Origin: Pseudonocardiaceae bacterium
GTDB taxonomy: Bacteria; Actinomycetota; Actinomycetes; Mycobacteriales; Pseudonocardiaceae
Reading direction: 5' to 3'
Assembly (NCBI GenBank): GCA_009379845.1
Contig: WHSZ01000005.1
Location: 1-64,000, forward strand
DNA length: 64,000 bases
Positions 16,802-27,277 of this stretch are shown here, in pieces. The first letter of the stretch is position 1. Every line of letters starts with the position of its first letter. The translations under genes were made by a program, and so were the position numbers. Below the pieces are notes generated by a model. That model was given only the letters and a program-made list of their open reading frames with translations. It searched no databases and was not told the DNA's origin.

Positions 16802-18340
16802 ATGTCGAGGTGGACGACTACCGTCGGCGAGGTGGAGTACGACGAGCCGGCCGGCGTCGAAACGGTTGACGAGGGGCTTGCCAGGCGCATGAAGGCGCTG
16901 GCCTGCACCGCGCCGCTGCACGACCTGGACAACCGAAAAACCCGGCTGGACTGGGCGGACGCCAGCGATTACCAGATGGCCGAGATCGCCCTGCAGGCGA
17001 TCGATCAGGTCACTATCGCGATGGACTTCGACCGCGGAGCCAACCACGAGCAGGTGGTCGCCAGGCTGTGCCCGTTCATCGCCACACAGGTACCGGATCG
17101 CGACCACGACGAGCACGAGCGGGTGGCCCGCTGGGTGCTGGACAATCTGATCAACGTGGGCAGCGTGGACCGCGGTTTCCAGGCCGTCTACGGCACGTTC
17201 GGCGGGGCCGGCGAGTACCAGCGGCGCTCGTTCGACTTCAAGTTGCTGGTGGAACTGGTCTCCGGCGAGGGCGACGTCTACCTGCGAGCCACCGACGAGG
17301 CGATCAACGTGCTGGTCGGCGCGCTGGACACGGACGTCGAGTCCGCGCAGATCGCGGCCGAGGTGAAGCTGGAGAACCTGATCAAACGCGGCCGGCTTTC
17401 GGACGCCAGGCTGGCGGCCGAGCAGGCCCGCTACCGCACCGTGCAGTACGCGGACACGTTGCGCCGCAAGCTGGAAGCCACCAGGCGGGACGTGCGCGCG
17501 GTGGACTGGGAACGCGAGGTACCGGACCTGATCGACGAGGCGCTCCGGCACATCGAAGACCGATTCCGCGCGGAGAACGCGATCCTGAACAACATCACCA
17601 CCGCGCGCGACGACGCCGAGGAACTCGATCGCAAGCATCGCGCCGCGCAGCTGGTGGACATCGTGAAGGACTGCATCCGCCGGCACACCCAGTTGCAGGC
17701 CCGGCTACAGGATGCCGGCGAGACGTTTCGCACCGAACAGGACCGGCAGCAGTTCTCCGCACCGGCCCGGCGCGCCACCATCGACCTGTTCGGCCAGTTG
17801 CTGGTGCCCAGCCTCGACCTACCGCTGGCCGACGCGTCGAATCCGACCGGCGTGTTCTTCGGCGCGGCCGCGGGCATCGATCCGCCGAGCGTGCCAGGGC
17901 TGACCGGGCTGGTTGAGATGCTGCTGGTCCCATCGCAGGATCGGGAACACCTCGGGGACGAGATCACCGAACCGGATCTCGCTCCGCTGCCCGATCCGGA
18001 CCGGTACTCCGAATGGCAATGGCGCACATCTGATTCGTTGCTGGATCTGGCGGAGGCTCCGCGCAGGCTCTCCGGACTGCTCGCTTCGGCACGGGAGATC
18101 GATCCGGACCTGGCCGGATTGGTGGCGTTGCGCGTAGTGCACGCGTACGGCCCGGAGGTGGGTACCGCCATCCGGCACGGTGACCAGCAGCTGCTGATCG
18201 CCGTCGACGACGGCACCGAACTCGTCGACGAGCAGTTCGGCGGGACGGACCTGCTGGTGGCCTCCGCGCACGTGGCCCGCGCCGGCGAAGCTGTCGAGGA
18301 GCTGGCTACGCTGTCCACAGAGGACGAAGAGGTGGCATGA
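16802..18340 (+). CDS. jetA: Wadjet JetA (MksF-like kleisin subunit)
   Basis: A 512-residue acidic, helical protein resembling the JetA/MksF kleisin-like subunit, which links the two heads of the JetC SMC ATPase. Features are a helical N-terminal domain ('YQMAEIALQAIDQVTIAMDF') and a long middle coiled-coil-like part ('LAAEQARYRTVQYADTLRRK'). Identity rests mainly on position: first of four tightly linked genes ending with a clear JetC and JetD. ATG 16802 was preferred; GTG 16763 would overlap abiEii by 14 bp. The stop overlaps jetB (ATGA). Confidence 0.75.
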   Translation: MSRWTTTVGEVEYDEPAGVETVDEGLARRMKALACTAPLHDLDNRKTRLDWADASDYQMAEIALQAIDQVTIAMDFDRGANHEQVVARLCPFIATQVPDRDHDEHERVARWVLDNLINVGSVDRGFQAVYGTFGGAGEYQRRSFDFKLLVELVSGEGDVYLRATDEAINVLVGALDTDVESAQIAAEVKLENLIKRGRLSDARLAAEQARYRTVQYADTLRRKLEATRRDVRAVDWEREVPDLIDEALRHIEDRFRAENAILNNITTARDDAEELDRKHRAAQLVDIVKDCIRRHTQLQARLQDAGETFRTEQDRQQFSAPARRATIDLFGQLLVPSLDLPLADASNPTGVFFGAAAGIDPPSVPGLTGLVEMLLVPSQDREHLGDEITEPDLAPLPDPDRYSEWQWRTSDSLLDLAEAPRRLSGLLASAREIDPDLAGLVALRVVHAYGPEVGTAIRHGDQQLLIAVDDGTELVDEQFGGTDLLVASAHVARAGEAVEELATLSTEDEEVA

Positions 18341-19137
18341 GCACGACGCAAGCGGTACGGGACGCCGAGTCTGCCGCTCGACTCGTGGCGCTCGGGATGC
18401 GCCAGAAACAACGCCCATCACGGGATGCCGTCTACACCGAACTGGTGCAGCGGTACGCCCAGGATGACGCCTTCAAGGAGCAGGTACACGCCGTCGCGGC
18501 CGGGCTCGGGCTGGTGGTGCTCGGCGTGACCATGCAGAGTGGCACGGTGCTGGCGTCCACGGAGGACTCGGTTTTTGAGATCAAGATGGACGAGTACGCG
18601 AAACGCTCGGCTATCGGCGGGAAGCGGAGCGCGGAGAAAGTCCTGCACGGCCTGATCCACCTCGCGGTCGCCGCGCTGGGCTTCCCGCGTCCGGATGATC
18701 TCGCCAACGAAACCTACGTCGGGCGGGTGTCCGTCGAGCAGGTGGACGGCGTGGTACGGGAAGCATGCCGGATGCTGGACGAGCGCGCGAAGCACGCCGA
18801 GGCGAACAACGATCCACTGGAGAGCGCCCCCGAATTGGAGCGTGCCTGGCGCGCCTACAGTCGCCGCCCAGCCACGGCGATCACCAAGGACGGCAGGCTG
18901 GCCGCGGACAGTACTCGCGGGATGATCACTAAAGCGATGCGTTTCCTTGCCGAGCAAGGATTCCTGACACATGTCAACAATGAAGAGGGCGGCACGTATC
19001 GAACCACGCCCCGCTACCAGATCCAGGTTCGAGAGCTGGCCGCGACCCGCGCCTTCGACGAATTGCTCGACCTGGGCGTGGTAGCCGTTGGCGACGGGAC
19101 CGGAAGCCTGCGCGCCGCCGAACCGGAAACGTTGTAG
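18337..19137 (+). CDS. jetB: Wadjet JetB (MksE-like KITE subunit)
   Basis: A 266-residue protein with two winged-helix-like parts, matching JetB/MksE, which binds JetA at the SMC heads. Visible elements include 'YTELVQRYAQDDAFKEQVHAVAAGLGL' as the first winged helix (only partly quoted) and 'KAMRFLAEQGFLTHV' near the C-terminus. It overlaps jetA by ATGA and lies 9 bp before jetC. Recognised by context and size rather than by a strong motif. Confidence 0.72.
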   Translation: MSTTQAVRDAESAARLVALGMRQKQRPSRDAVYTELVQRYAQDDAFKEQVHAVAAGLGLVVLGVTMQSGTVLASTEDSVFEIKMDEYAKRSAIGGKRSAEKVLHGLIHLAVAALGFPRPDDLANETYVGRVSVEQVDGVVREACRMLDERAKHAEANNDPLESAPELERAWRAYSRRPATAITKDGRLAADSTRGMITKAMRFLAEQGFLTHVNNEEGGTYRTTPRYQIQVRELAATRAFDELLDLGVVAVGDGTGSLRAAEPETL

Positions 19138-19146
19138 GAGCACTGG

Positions 19147-22100
19147 ATGTACGAACTCTCCCGAGTACGTCTGTATTCGGTGGGCCCGCCCGGTGCGCGA
19201 TACGGCGACGTGGTGCTCGACCTCCGCGGGGTCGGTGCGCCGGTGCGGGCTCCCGAGCAGCGCGACCTGTTCGCCTCGGAACGCACCGACGTGCCGCGCC
19301 GGCCCTCGCCGGCGAGCGTGCTGTTCCTCGAGAACGGCGGCGGGAAATCGGTGCTGATCAAGCTGATCTTCTCGGTCATGCTGCCCGGCAGGCGGCAGGT
19401 TGTCGGTACCACCAGCACCCGGGTGCTCGAGAAGTTCGTGCAGGGGTCGGATGTCGCGCACGTGGCGTGCGAGTGGCAGCACACCGAAACCGGGCAGCGG
19501 GTGGTTACCGGGAAGGTCTCCGAATGGCGCGGCCACGTGGTGTCCAACGACCCCGCGAAGCTCATCGACGCCTGGTACTCGGTCCGGCCGACCGTGTCGT
19601 TCAATTTGGACACTCTGCCGTTCACCGAATCCGATCGGCGCGTCACGCTCTCCGGATTCCACGACCGGTTGTCCGAGGCGCACCGGCTGGAACCGGAGCT
19701 GCAACTCGGCTGGGAGACCGGGCAGGCCGCATGGACCGAGCACCTCGGAAACCTCGGCCTTGACACCGAGTTGTTCCGCTACCAGCGGACCATGAACGCA
19801 GGCGAGGGCGAGGCGGCCGACGCGTTCTCGTTCAAGAACGATGACGCGTTCGTGGATTTCCTGCTGCGCGCCGTCAGCTCGCAGGAGGATCCGGACGGGC
19901 TCGCGCAAGTTGTCGACGGGTACGCGCACAAGCTGAAGCAGCGCGGCGCGCTTACCGCCGAACGGGATTTCGTCGCCGGCGCGCTCGATCTGCTCGTTCC
20001 GTTGACGGAGAAGGAATCCGAGGCGGTGCTGGCGCGCAAACGGGAGCGGGAAGCACGCGAGGAAGCGCAGCGATTCGTCTCCTCGGTGGCACACCGGCAC
20101 GCGGCGGAGGTCGACCGGCTCGCCTCGGCCCGCACGCGCCTCACCGAGCTGACCGAGGCGGAGCAGCAGGCCGATCAGGAGCAGCGGCGGCTGAACGGCG
20201 TGGTGCAAGGACTTCGCCGGTCGGTCGCGGAGTTGCGGCTCACCAAAGCCCGAGACGAGCTGGCCGACCTTGAGGCCGAACTGAACGAGGCCAAGGTCCG
20301 GCACGCGGCGTGGCAGGCAACGAACACCGAGCTGCAGTACCGCTGGGCGGTGAACAAGGCAAGGGAACTGCGCACCCTGGTGGAAACCCAGGAGGAGAAG
20401 GCCCGCCCGGCGCTCGAGGCGCGCACCCGTACCGCGCGAGCGCTCGCCCGCGGGCTGCTGGCCACCGTCGCTCGCGCCGAAGACGAAGCCACGACGGCGG
20501 AGGCGCGTGCGGACGAGCTGAAGGCGCGAGCGGCCGAGCAGGACGAGGCGTACTCCGCCGCGCTGCGCACCGCGGAGCAGCGGCATGCCGAGGCGCGCCA
20601 CGCGGAGCAGCGCATCGGCACGGCCCGCGAGGCGATGGCCTCCGAGGTGGCCGCCGGCACCCTCACCAAGGGCGCGGACGTCGCCGTGGAAGCCGAGCAG
20701 GCACGCGCCGCCTCAGCCGAAGCCAGCCGCGGCGTCGCCGACGCGCTGGCCGAACTGGAAACCCTCGGCCAGGCAAGGACGGACGCGGCCAACACCGTGC
20801 ACCATGCCGAGCGGGAAGCCGACCGGGCCGCGACGGCCGCCCGTTCCGCACGGGAAAAGGCGACCAAGGCAACGGAAACCGCGAACGCGCTCGCGCGTGA
20901 AGAGCGGCTGCTCGCGCTGCTCGCGGCCGAATCCGTCGAGCTGGACCCCGATACGCCCGTCCTACTCGACCTGCTCGAGTCCGCGATCAGCGCGACCAGC
21001 CGCGAGGTGACCGAGTTGCGCATCGCCGATCACGCCGACCAGCGGGCGCTCGACGCGCTGGGCGACGGGGGACTGCTGCCCGCACCGGACGACATCACGC
21101 GTGCCGTCGAGGTACTCGCCGGCGACGGCATCACCGGGTGGCCCGGCTGGCGGTACCTCTCCGAGATTCCGGCCGACGAGCGGGGTACCGTGCTGCGCCT
21201 GCATCCCCAGCTGGTGGATGGCGTGGTGCTGAACAACCCCGACCACCTGGAACGCGCCGAGCGGCTGCTGCGCGATGCCCAGCTGCTGCCGACGTCGATC
21301 ATCGCGGTCGGCAGCACGGCGGCGATCAAGGACCTGGACGCCCCGGCTCCGGCCGGAACCAGCTTCGTTGTGCCGCCCAACCCGGCGATGTACGACGAGG
21401 ACGCGGCCGAGCTGGAACGGCAGGAAATCGATCGCCGGCACACCGCGCGACAGTCCCAACTGGACACCCTGACCACCCAACTGTCCAATGACCGCGCGCT
21501 GGCCGACCGGTTGCGTAGCTGGCAGAACGAATACCCACCGGGAACGCTGGCCGCACTGAACGCCGAGCTCGCCGAAGCCGAGCGGGCGCAGCGCGCCGCG
21601 CGGGACCGGGTAACCGAAACCACCGAAGCACGGGAAACGGCCGCGGAACGGGAACGCGCCCAGCAGGAACGGATTCCCCGGCTCCGCGAGCGGGAAGCCG
21701 AACTCGCCGAGCGCGCGAACCGGCTGACCCGGCTCGCCGAGCAGGTGGCCGACATCGAGCAATGGATCACGGCCAGCCGGACGGCCAAAGAGGAAGCCGG
21801 CACCGCGGAAGACCAGGCGACCAACGCGAAGGAACAGGCCGAAGCGCGGCGGTCCGAGCGGGCCGCCCAGTCACGCATCGCCGACGACCAGCGCCGCACC
21901 GCGGCCCAGTGCAGGGAAGAGTTCGCCGAGGTGCTCGGCGGCGGCTCGGTGGACGAATCCGAACCGGTGCCCGATGCTTCGCTCGGGGAGCTGCGCAGGG
22001 CCGCGCAGGAGGCGGACCGCGCCTACGCGATGGTCGAAGTCGGCAGCGATCTGCGCGCCGAGCTGGAAAGCGCGGAGGCCGCCGAGTCCACCAACCGGGG

Positions 22101-23602
22101 CAGCGTGGAGGCGGTTGAGCCGGACGTGCGGCGGCTCGCGGAGGAATACCTCGGCACCCCGGACGGGGCGGACGCGCCGGCAAGGGACGCGGCCACCCGC
22201 CGGGCACAGCAAACCGTCGACAAGCTCGGCGAGGACGTGGGCAACGCCCGCGAGCGGGTCGGCGGGCTGCGTAGTGCGTTGCAGCAGTTCCCCCAGCAGG
22301 ATCGCTCCCTCGATCCGTACGGCCGGCCCCGCGACATCGAGCACGGCGAGCAGCTGGTGGAGCAGGCGAACGCGGACCACACCGCGGCCCGAGCCAAGTA
22401 CGACGAACTGCGGGAAGGCAAGGCCAGCGCGGAGCAGAAGGTCGGCGAGCTGGACAAGACCGTGGACGGCTTCCAGGCGGTGCTCGACGCGCTCTCGGAT
22501 CACCATCCGGATCAACCGGTGCCAGAGGCACAGGGTTTCGACGGCGATCTCGAGGAGGCCAGGAGCCGGCGCGCCAAGGTGCAGACCGGCCTGACCGAAG
22601 CCAAGACGCTGCTCGAGAACGCCGAGCGCGCCGTCCAGGGGGCAGCCGAGGAGCTGACCCACTACGCGACCAGCGACAGCTTCGAGCAAGTCAGCAGCCC
22701 GGTCCGGCGCCAGATCATCGGCGTCAAACAGCAGGATCTCCCGCGCCACGCCACCGAATGGGAGCAGGCACTGCGGCCTCGGTTGCGGACACTGGAAGAC
22801 GATCTCGAGCAGATCGAGCGGCACCGGAGCGGGATCATCGAACGGCTGCAGGGCATGGTGGTGCAGGCGCTCGGCACGCTGCGTTCCGCGCAGCGGCTCT
22901 CCCGGCTGCCGGACGGCCTCGGCGACTGGTCGGGGCAGGAATTCCTGCGGTTCCGGTTCGACTCGCCGGACGAGCAGCTGCTCGCCGAGCGGCTCGGCGA
23001 GGTGGTCGACGACGGCGCCGCCACGGTCGAGAAGGAAGGCAAGGACGGCACGCCAGCCAAACGGGACGGCAATGACGCTGCTGCTACGTGGCGTGCATTC
23101 CGCTGTTCTCAAGGGTTTTCGGGTGGACATGCTGAAGCCCGACGCGGTGCTGCGCACCGAACGGCTGCGGGTTTCGGAGATCCGCGACGTGTTCTCCGGC
23201 GGGCAGCAACTGACCGCGGCGATCATTCTGTACTGCACGATGGCCGCGCTGCGTGCGAACGACCGTGGCCGCGCGCGCAACCGGCACTCCGGTGTGCTGT
23301 TTCTCGACAATCCCATCGGCCGAGCTTCGGCGGGGTATCTGCTGGAGATCCAGCTGGCCGTCGCGGAGGCGTTGGGGGTACAGCTGGTGTACACCACCGC
23401 GCTTTTCGACGCGGGAGCGTTGAGCGTGTTCCCGTTGCTTATCCGGCTGCGCAACGACGCGGACCTGCGGGCCGGCATGAAGTACCTGTCGGTGGATTCC
23501 GAGGTCCGCCGCGAGCTCGAGCAACTCGGCGAAACCGACGGCACCGGGCGGGTGGATGCCACCCGGTTGTTCGTGCGCCCGGCCGAGGTCGGGGCCGAGT
23601 GA
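19147..23602 (+). pseudogene. jetC: Wadjet JetC (MksB-like SMC ATPase), frameshifted near the C-terminus
   Basis: An SMC-like ATPase that would extrude plasmid DNA in the Wadjet complex. The N-terminal head has Walker A 'ENGGGKS' (residues 62-68), followed by about 1000 residues of Glu/Arg/Ala-rich coiled coil with a hinge-like region near 620-740. The ABC signature 'VFSGGQQLTAAI' and Walker B 'VLFLDNPIG' lie in another frame (23072-23602). Deleting one A at about 23071 (GGC-A-ATG) joins both parts into a 1484-residue protein whose TGA overlaps the jetD GTG. As given, the frame runs out of phase for about 176 codons and then into jetD, producing the artificial 1828-residue ORF. Sequencing error, a real mutation or +1 frameshifting are all possible. 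Confidence 0.8.
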
Positions 23603-24633
23603 CGCCGGCCGATTTATCGCCGCGCGCCGAGCGACTCGCGGAGTTGCTGCGAGCTTGGCCGCGGAAGCGGGTGTCGCGCGGTGAGCTGTGGTCGTTGCTC
23701 GAGCAGGCGGACCCGTCAATCGGAATGAGCTTGCGGCGTCGAAGGATTCTGGCCGGGTTGCTCGACGAGCTGGCGGCCGAAGCCGTGCTGCGATTGCCTT
23801 CCAAGCGCTCCTACGACTACAGCGAGCAGCCGCCGCTGCCGAACTTCGTCACGGTGCCAAAGGACACGTCGTCGGCACGTCGCGGGCGGGAACCGGTCTG
23901 GCATCCGGAATTGCGGTGGGTGCCGGATGCCAGCCTCAATCAGTCCCAGGTGGACAAGCTGGCGGCGATCAATTCCTGGCTGCACCAGAACCGCGGCGAC
24001 CTCGTGGTGCCGGTGCGGGAGCGGTCGCTTGAGATTTTCGGGGACGAGAAGGTGCTGGACGATCTGGTGCGCGGCAGCTTGTTCGCGGAAGGGCGGCTGC
24101 GCCCCGAGCTGCTGCGAGTCCGCCGTGCGGTGCCGAGGATGTACACGGAAAGCGTCGGCGACGGTGACGTGCTGCTCGTGGTGGAGAACAGTGACACGTT
24201 CGACTCGCTGACCCGCGTGCTGGCCGCCGAGCCAGGGCGGATCGGGCTGGTTGGTTGGGGCGCGGGAACGGGATTCGAGGCATCGATACTGTCCGTCGGC
24301 CAGCTGGACCGGCGAATCACCGAGATCAGGTATTTCGGCGATCTGGACGGCGCCGGGTTACGCACTCCGGCAAGCGCCAGCGAGCTCGGGCAGGCGTCCG
24401 GCTTCTCCCCGGTGCGTCCGGCAGTCCCGCTCTACGATGCGTTGCTTCGACTCGGGCGGCCGCAGTCCGGTCAGAAGCGCCTCTCGCCGAATGCCGCGCG
24501 GGCCCTGGCCGGCTGGCTGGATCCGGCACAACAGGAAGCGGTCACGTCGTTGCTGAGCTCCGGCGAGCGGCTCGCCCAGGAAGCCGTCGGGTTGGCCTAC
24601 CTGTTGTCGGACAACGGATGGCGGGACCTGTGA
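23599..24633 (+). CDS. jetD: Wadjet JetD nuclease (Toprim/topoisomerase VI-like)
   Basis: A 344-residue protein with N-terminal winged helices (residues 1-130) and a C-terminal Toprim domain with the catalytic glutamate in 'LLVVENSDTF' (E196) and the DxD metal site in 'YFGDLDGAG' (D248, D250). JetD cuts plasmid DNA that has been reeled in by the JetABC motor. GTG 23599 overlaps the jetC stop. In the ORF track this gene is hidden as the tail of the 1828-residue ORF because the jetC frameshift leaves the frame open. All catalytic residues are present. Confidence 0.85.
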   Translation: MTPADLSPRAERLAELLRAWPRKRVSRGELWSLLEQADPSIGMSLRRRRILAGLLDELAAEAVLRLPSKRSYDYSEQPPLPNFVTVPKDTSSARRGREPVWHPELRWVPDASLNQSQVDKLAAINSWLHQNRGDLVVPVRERSLEIFGDEKVLDDLVRGSLFAEGRLRPELLRVRRAVPRMYTESVGDGDVLLVVENSDTFDSLTRVLAAEPGRIGLVGWGAGTGFEASILSVGQLDRRITEIRYFGDLDGAGLRTPASASELGQASGFSPVRPAVPLYDALLRLGRPQSGQKRLSPNAARALAGWLDPAQQEAVTSLLSSGERLAQEAVGLAYLLSDNGWRDL

Positions 24634-24729
24634 TCCCGGCGGGGGAAAGCCGCGTTACCAGATAACACCGAGCCAAAGAAACCACGTGGGGTTGCAGGTC
24701 ACGGCCACTAATCCGGTAACGTACCGAGA

Positions 24730-25584
24730 GTGAGTTGGGACGCATTGAAGTCACAGGCCACCGAGCCGGGTATCCCCGAGTCCGCCGTGATCGACACCAG
24801 CAAGGCGAGTGTCGCTCGTGTCTACGACTGCTTCCTCGGTGGCAAGGACAACTACGAGGTCGACCGGCAGGTCTTCCAGCAGGTGGACGACGTCGCTCCG
24901 CAGATGAAGGGGCTGGCGCGCGATCACCGCAACTGGCTGGTTCGCGTCACGCGGTTCCTGGCCGGCTCGGCCGGTGTCGATCAGTTCCTCGACTGCGGTG
25001 CCGGGCTGCCCTCTGCGGAGAACACGCATCAGGCCGCGCAGCGTATCAACCCTGATGCACGAGTTGTCTACGTCGACAACGATCCCGTGGTGGCGGCACA
25101 CGGCCGGGCGTTGCTCGAAGAGAACGACCGCACTCACCTGGTGATGGCCGACCTCACCGACCCGGACGAGGTACTCAACCACCCCACGGTCGCGAAGTTC
25201 CTCGACTTCGACCGGCCGATAGCCCTGATTCAGTGCAGCACGATCCATCACGTCTCGGACGCCGAGAAACCGCTTGAGATCGTGCGGGGATACCTTGAGC
25301 AGCTACCTTCCGGTTCCTACCTCGCGCTGACGCACTTCTACGATCCGCAGGACGGCGGCGAGGCCAGCGAGCTAGCGCGGTTCGTCGAGGATGTCTTCAG
25401 CAACAGCTCGATGGGCTCCGGCTACTTCCGCGGCTGGGATGAGATCGAGGCGTTCTTCGATGGTCTGGAGCTGGTCGATCCGGGCATCGCGAGGCTGAAC
25501 GACTGGTGGCCGGACGGACCGCGACTCAACCCGCTGTCCGCGGCCGACGAGGTGCTTATCGGCGCCGTGGCCCGTAAGCCGTGA
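24730..25584 (+). CDS. SAM-dependent methyltransferase, DUF574 (SAV2177) family
   Basis: A 284-residue protein of the actinomycete DUF574 family, recognisable by 'TSKASVARVYDCFLGGKDNY' and a SAM-binding 'FLDCGAGLPSAENTH'. The substrate is unknown for the family. GTG 24730 is the likely start. It stands alone, 97 bp after jetD and 118 bp before the XRE regulator gene. Members of this family are abundant and often lie next to XRE/DUF397 pairs, as here. Confidence 0.88.
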   Translation: MSWDALKSQATEPGIPESAVIDTSKASVARVYDCFLGGKDNYEVDRQVFQQVDDVAPQMKGLARDHRNWLVRVTRFLAGSAGVDQFLDCGAGLPSAENTHQAAQRINPDARVVYVDNDPVVAAHGRALLEENDRTHLVMADLTDPDEVLNHPTVAKFLDFDRPIALIQCSTIHHVSDAEKPLEIVRGYLEQLPSGSYLALTHFYDPQDGGEASELARFVEDVFSNSSMGSGYFRGWDEIEAFFDGLELVDPGIARLNDWWPDGPRLNPLSAADEVLIGAVARKP

Positions 25585-25702
25585 CAATACGTGTCCGATT
25601 TAGCGCTCGATACACACGAACAGTGAACAGAATGCGTTCCGACGGTGGTGTTGGTTACACTGCACCGTTGACGTTCCGCCGGTCTCCCAGGAGGCTCACG
25701 AG

Positions 25703-26569
25703 ATGACCACGGACGAGCCCTCGGGCACTGGGCCCACAGCTCGCCGCATGGTACTTGGCAGTCAGCTGCGGCGGCTCCGCGAGAAGGCGGGTATCACCCG
25801 CGCGGACGCCGGTTACTTGATTCGCGCGTCCGAATCCAAGATCAGCCGCATCGAGCTGGGACGGGTGAGCTTCAAGGAGCGCGACGTCCACGATCTGCTC
25901 ACCGCGTACGGGGTGTCGGACGATGGGGATCGCACCAAGTTCGTCGAGCTGGTTCAGCAGTCCAACCAGCCCGGCTGGTGGAACCGCTACAGCGACCTGA
26001 TCCCGACGTGGTTCAACGACTACGTGGGGCTGGAGGAAGCGACCTCCCGTATCCAGACCTACGAAGTCCTGTTCGTGCCCGGCCTGCTGCAGACCGAGGC
26101 CTACGCGCGAGCCATCACCTCCTACGGGCTGGTTGGCGCCTCCGAGGAGGAAGTCGAGCGGCGGGTCTCGCTGCGGATCGCCCGGCAGAAGCTGCTCGCC
26201 GGCCCGAACGCGCCACGGCTGTGGGCGGTCATGGACGAATCGGTGCTCTATCGCCCGATCGGCGGCCCAGGAGTGCTGCGCCAGCAGCTGGAGCACCTGC
26301 TCGAAGTGACCACCTGGCCGCACGTGACGCTTCAGGTAATTCCATTCAAGTTCGGTGGCTACGCCGCGGAGAGCGCGTTCACGCTGCTCCGATTCGCGGA
26401 CCGCGAGCTGCCGGACGTCGTATACATCGAGCACCTCAGTGGCGGGCTGTACATCGATAAGCCCGAAGACGTCGAGCTCTACAGCCAGGTCGCGCACCGG
26501 TTCGCGGTGGACGCCGAAACGCCGGACCACACCCGGCAGCTGCTCCGCAAGACCCTGAACGAGCTCTGA
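25703..26569 (+). CDS. XRE-family regulator with DUF5753 sensor domain
   Basis: A 288-residue protein with an N-terminal XRE helix-turn-helix ('LGSQLRRLREKAGITRADAG', 'ESKISRIELG') followed by a DUF5753-type domain ('LIPTWFNDYVGLEEATSRIQ', 'FVPGLLQTEAYARA'). This architecture is the partner of DUF397 proteins, the WhiJ/AbaA-like developmental and antibiotic regulators of actinomycetes. AGGAGG precedes ATG 25703. The DUF397 gene follows after 373 bp. Confidence 0.9.
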   Translation: MTTDEPSGTGPTARRMVLGSQLRRLREKAGITRADAGYLIRASESKISRIELGRVSFKERDVHDLLTAYGVSDDGDRTKFVELVQQSNQPGWWNRYSDLIPTWFNDYVGLEEATSRIQTYEVLFVPGLLQTEAYARAITSYGLVGASEEEVERRVSLRIARQKLLAGPNAPRLWAVMDESVLYRPIGGPGVLRQQLEHLLEVTTWPHVTLQVIPFKFGGYAAESAFTLLRFADRELPDVVYIEHLSGGLYIDKPEDVELYSQVAHRFAVDAETPDHTRQLLRKTLNEL

Positions 26570-26942
26570 GTCTCCGTGCTGCTCCTCGGCACGCGTTGAT
26601 CGCGCCGAAGGCGCGAACCCCGTTCGGTTCACGGCGCGATCCAGGCGCGTCCACGCCGGCAGGTGGGACGCGCGGGACACGCCGAAGTGATCGACATCAC
26701 CGGTCGACCGTGTAACGGGCCGCGGGCCGCCTCGGGCCTTTGTAACTCGGGCTTCCGCGCAGGTCATCGACTTAGCATCGGCCCGAGTGGCGACTACGCC
26801 GCACGTGCGGGCGAACGAGCGGATGCGAGTGCGGCTGCACATGCATTTACGCGTCAGTACGGCGCCTGATAATCTTCGCGCACGCTCGAATGCACGTGCA
26901 GATGCATCTCCCGATGCACTGGAAGGGAAGGAGGACCCTCAG
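26570..26942. promoter_or_regulatory. 373-bp intergenic region with TGCA-type dyads before the DUF397 gene
   Basis: No gene is seen here. Between 26836 and 26916 the sequence has TGCACATGCA, the perfect palindrome TGCACGTGCA (26891-26900), GATGCATC (26901-26908) and a further GATGCAC. A TGATAAT -10-like element lies at 26867-26873. The repeated TGCA dyads close to the DUF397 start suggest an operator for the XRE partner. GGAAGGAGGA just before 26943 is the ribosome binding site. Confidence 0.45.
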
Positions 26943-27188
26943 ATGATTGAGGTCCGCAATGGCATGCAGGCCACCGACCTTGCCGATGCCGCCTGGCGCA
27001 AGAGCAGCCGCAGTGGCGCCCGTGGCAACTGCGTGGAGCTCGCCCGCCTGGCCACCGGAGACGTCGCCGTGCGCAACTCCCGCCACCCTGGCGGCCCGGC
27101 GTTGATCTACGGGCGTAGCCAGCTGGCGGCGTTCCTCACCGGCCTCGCCGACATCGACGGCGGCGAAACCGACCAAGCCGCGTCCTGA
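26943..27188 (+). CDS. DUF397 domain protein
   Basis: An 81-residue DUF397 protein with the family hallmark 'AAWRKSSRSGARGNCVELA' and 'VAVRNSRHPGGPALIY'. DUF397 proteins act with XRE/DUF5753 regulators, probably as an anti-factor or small partner. ATG 26943 has GGAAGGAGGA upstream; the ORF-track start at 26787 crosses the presumed promoter. Confidence 0.9.
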   Translation: MIEVRNGMQATDLADAAWRKSSRSGARGNCVELARLATGDVAVRNSRHPGGPALIYGRSQLAAFLTGLADIDGGETDQAAS

Positions 27189-27277
27189 CCGTGCGGGTGG
27201 GCACCCGGATGGGCACTGCCTACCGGTGCCCACCCGCATGGGACCTGTTCGACTACGACGCGGCACGGGGGCCGTCC

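Noticed and set aside
18418-20601. 727-residue minus-strand ORF
   Set aside because: Antisense shadow of jetB/jetC; high-GC third positions keep the opposite frame open and no family is recognised.
23599-24633. A natural JetC-JetD fusion of 1828 residues (ORF 19147-24633)
   Set aside because: About 176 codons in the middle are out-of-frame, Arg/Gly-rich sequence, while another frame there encodes the ABC signature and Walker B of JetC and ends in a stop overlapping the JetD GTG.
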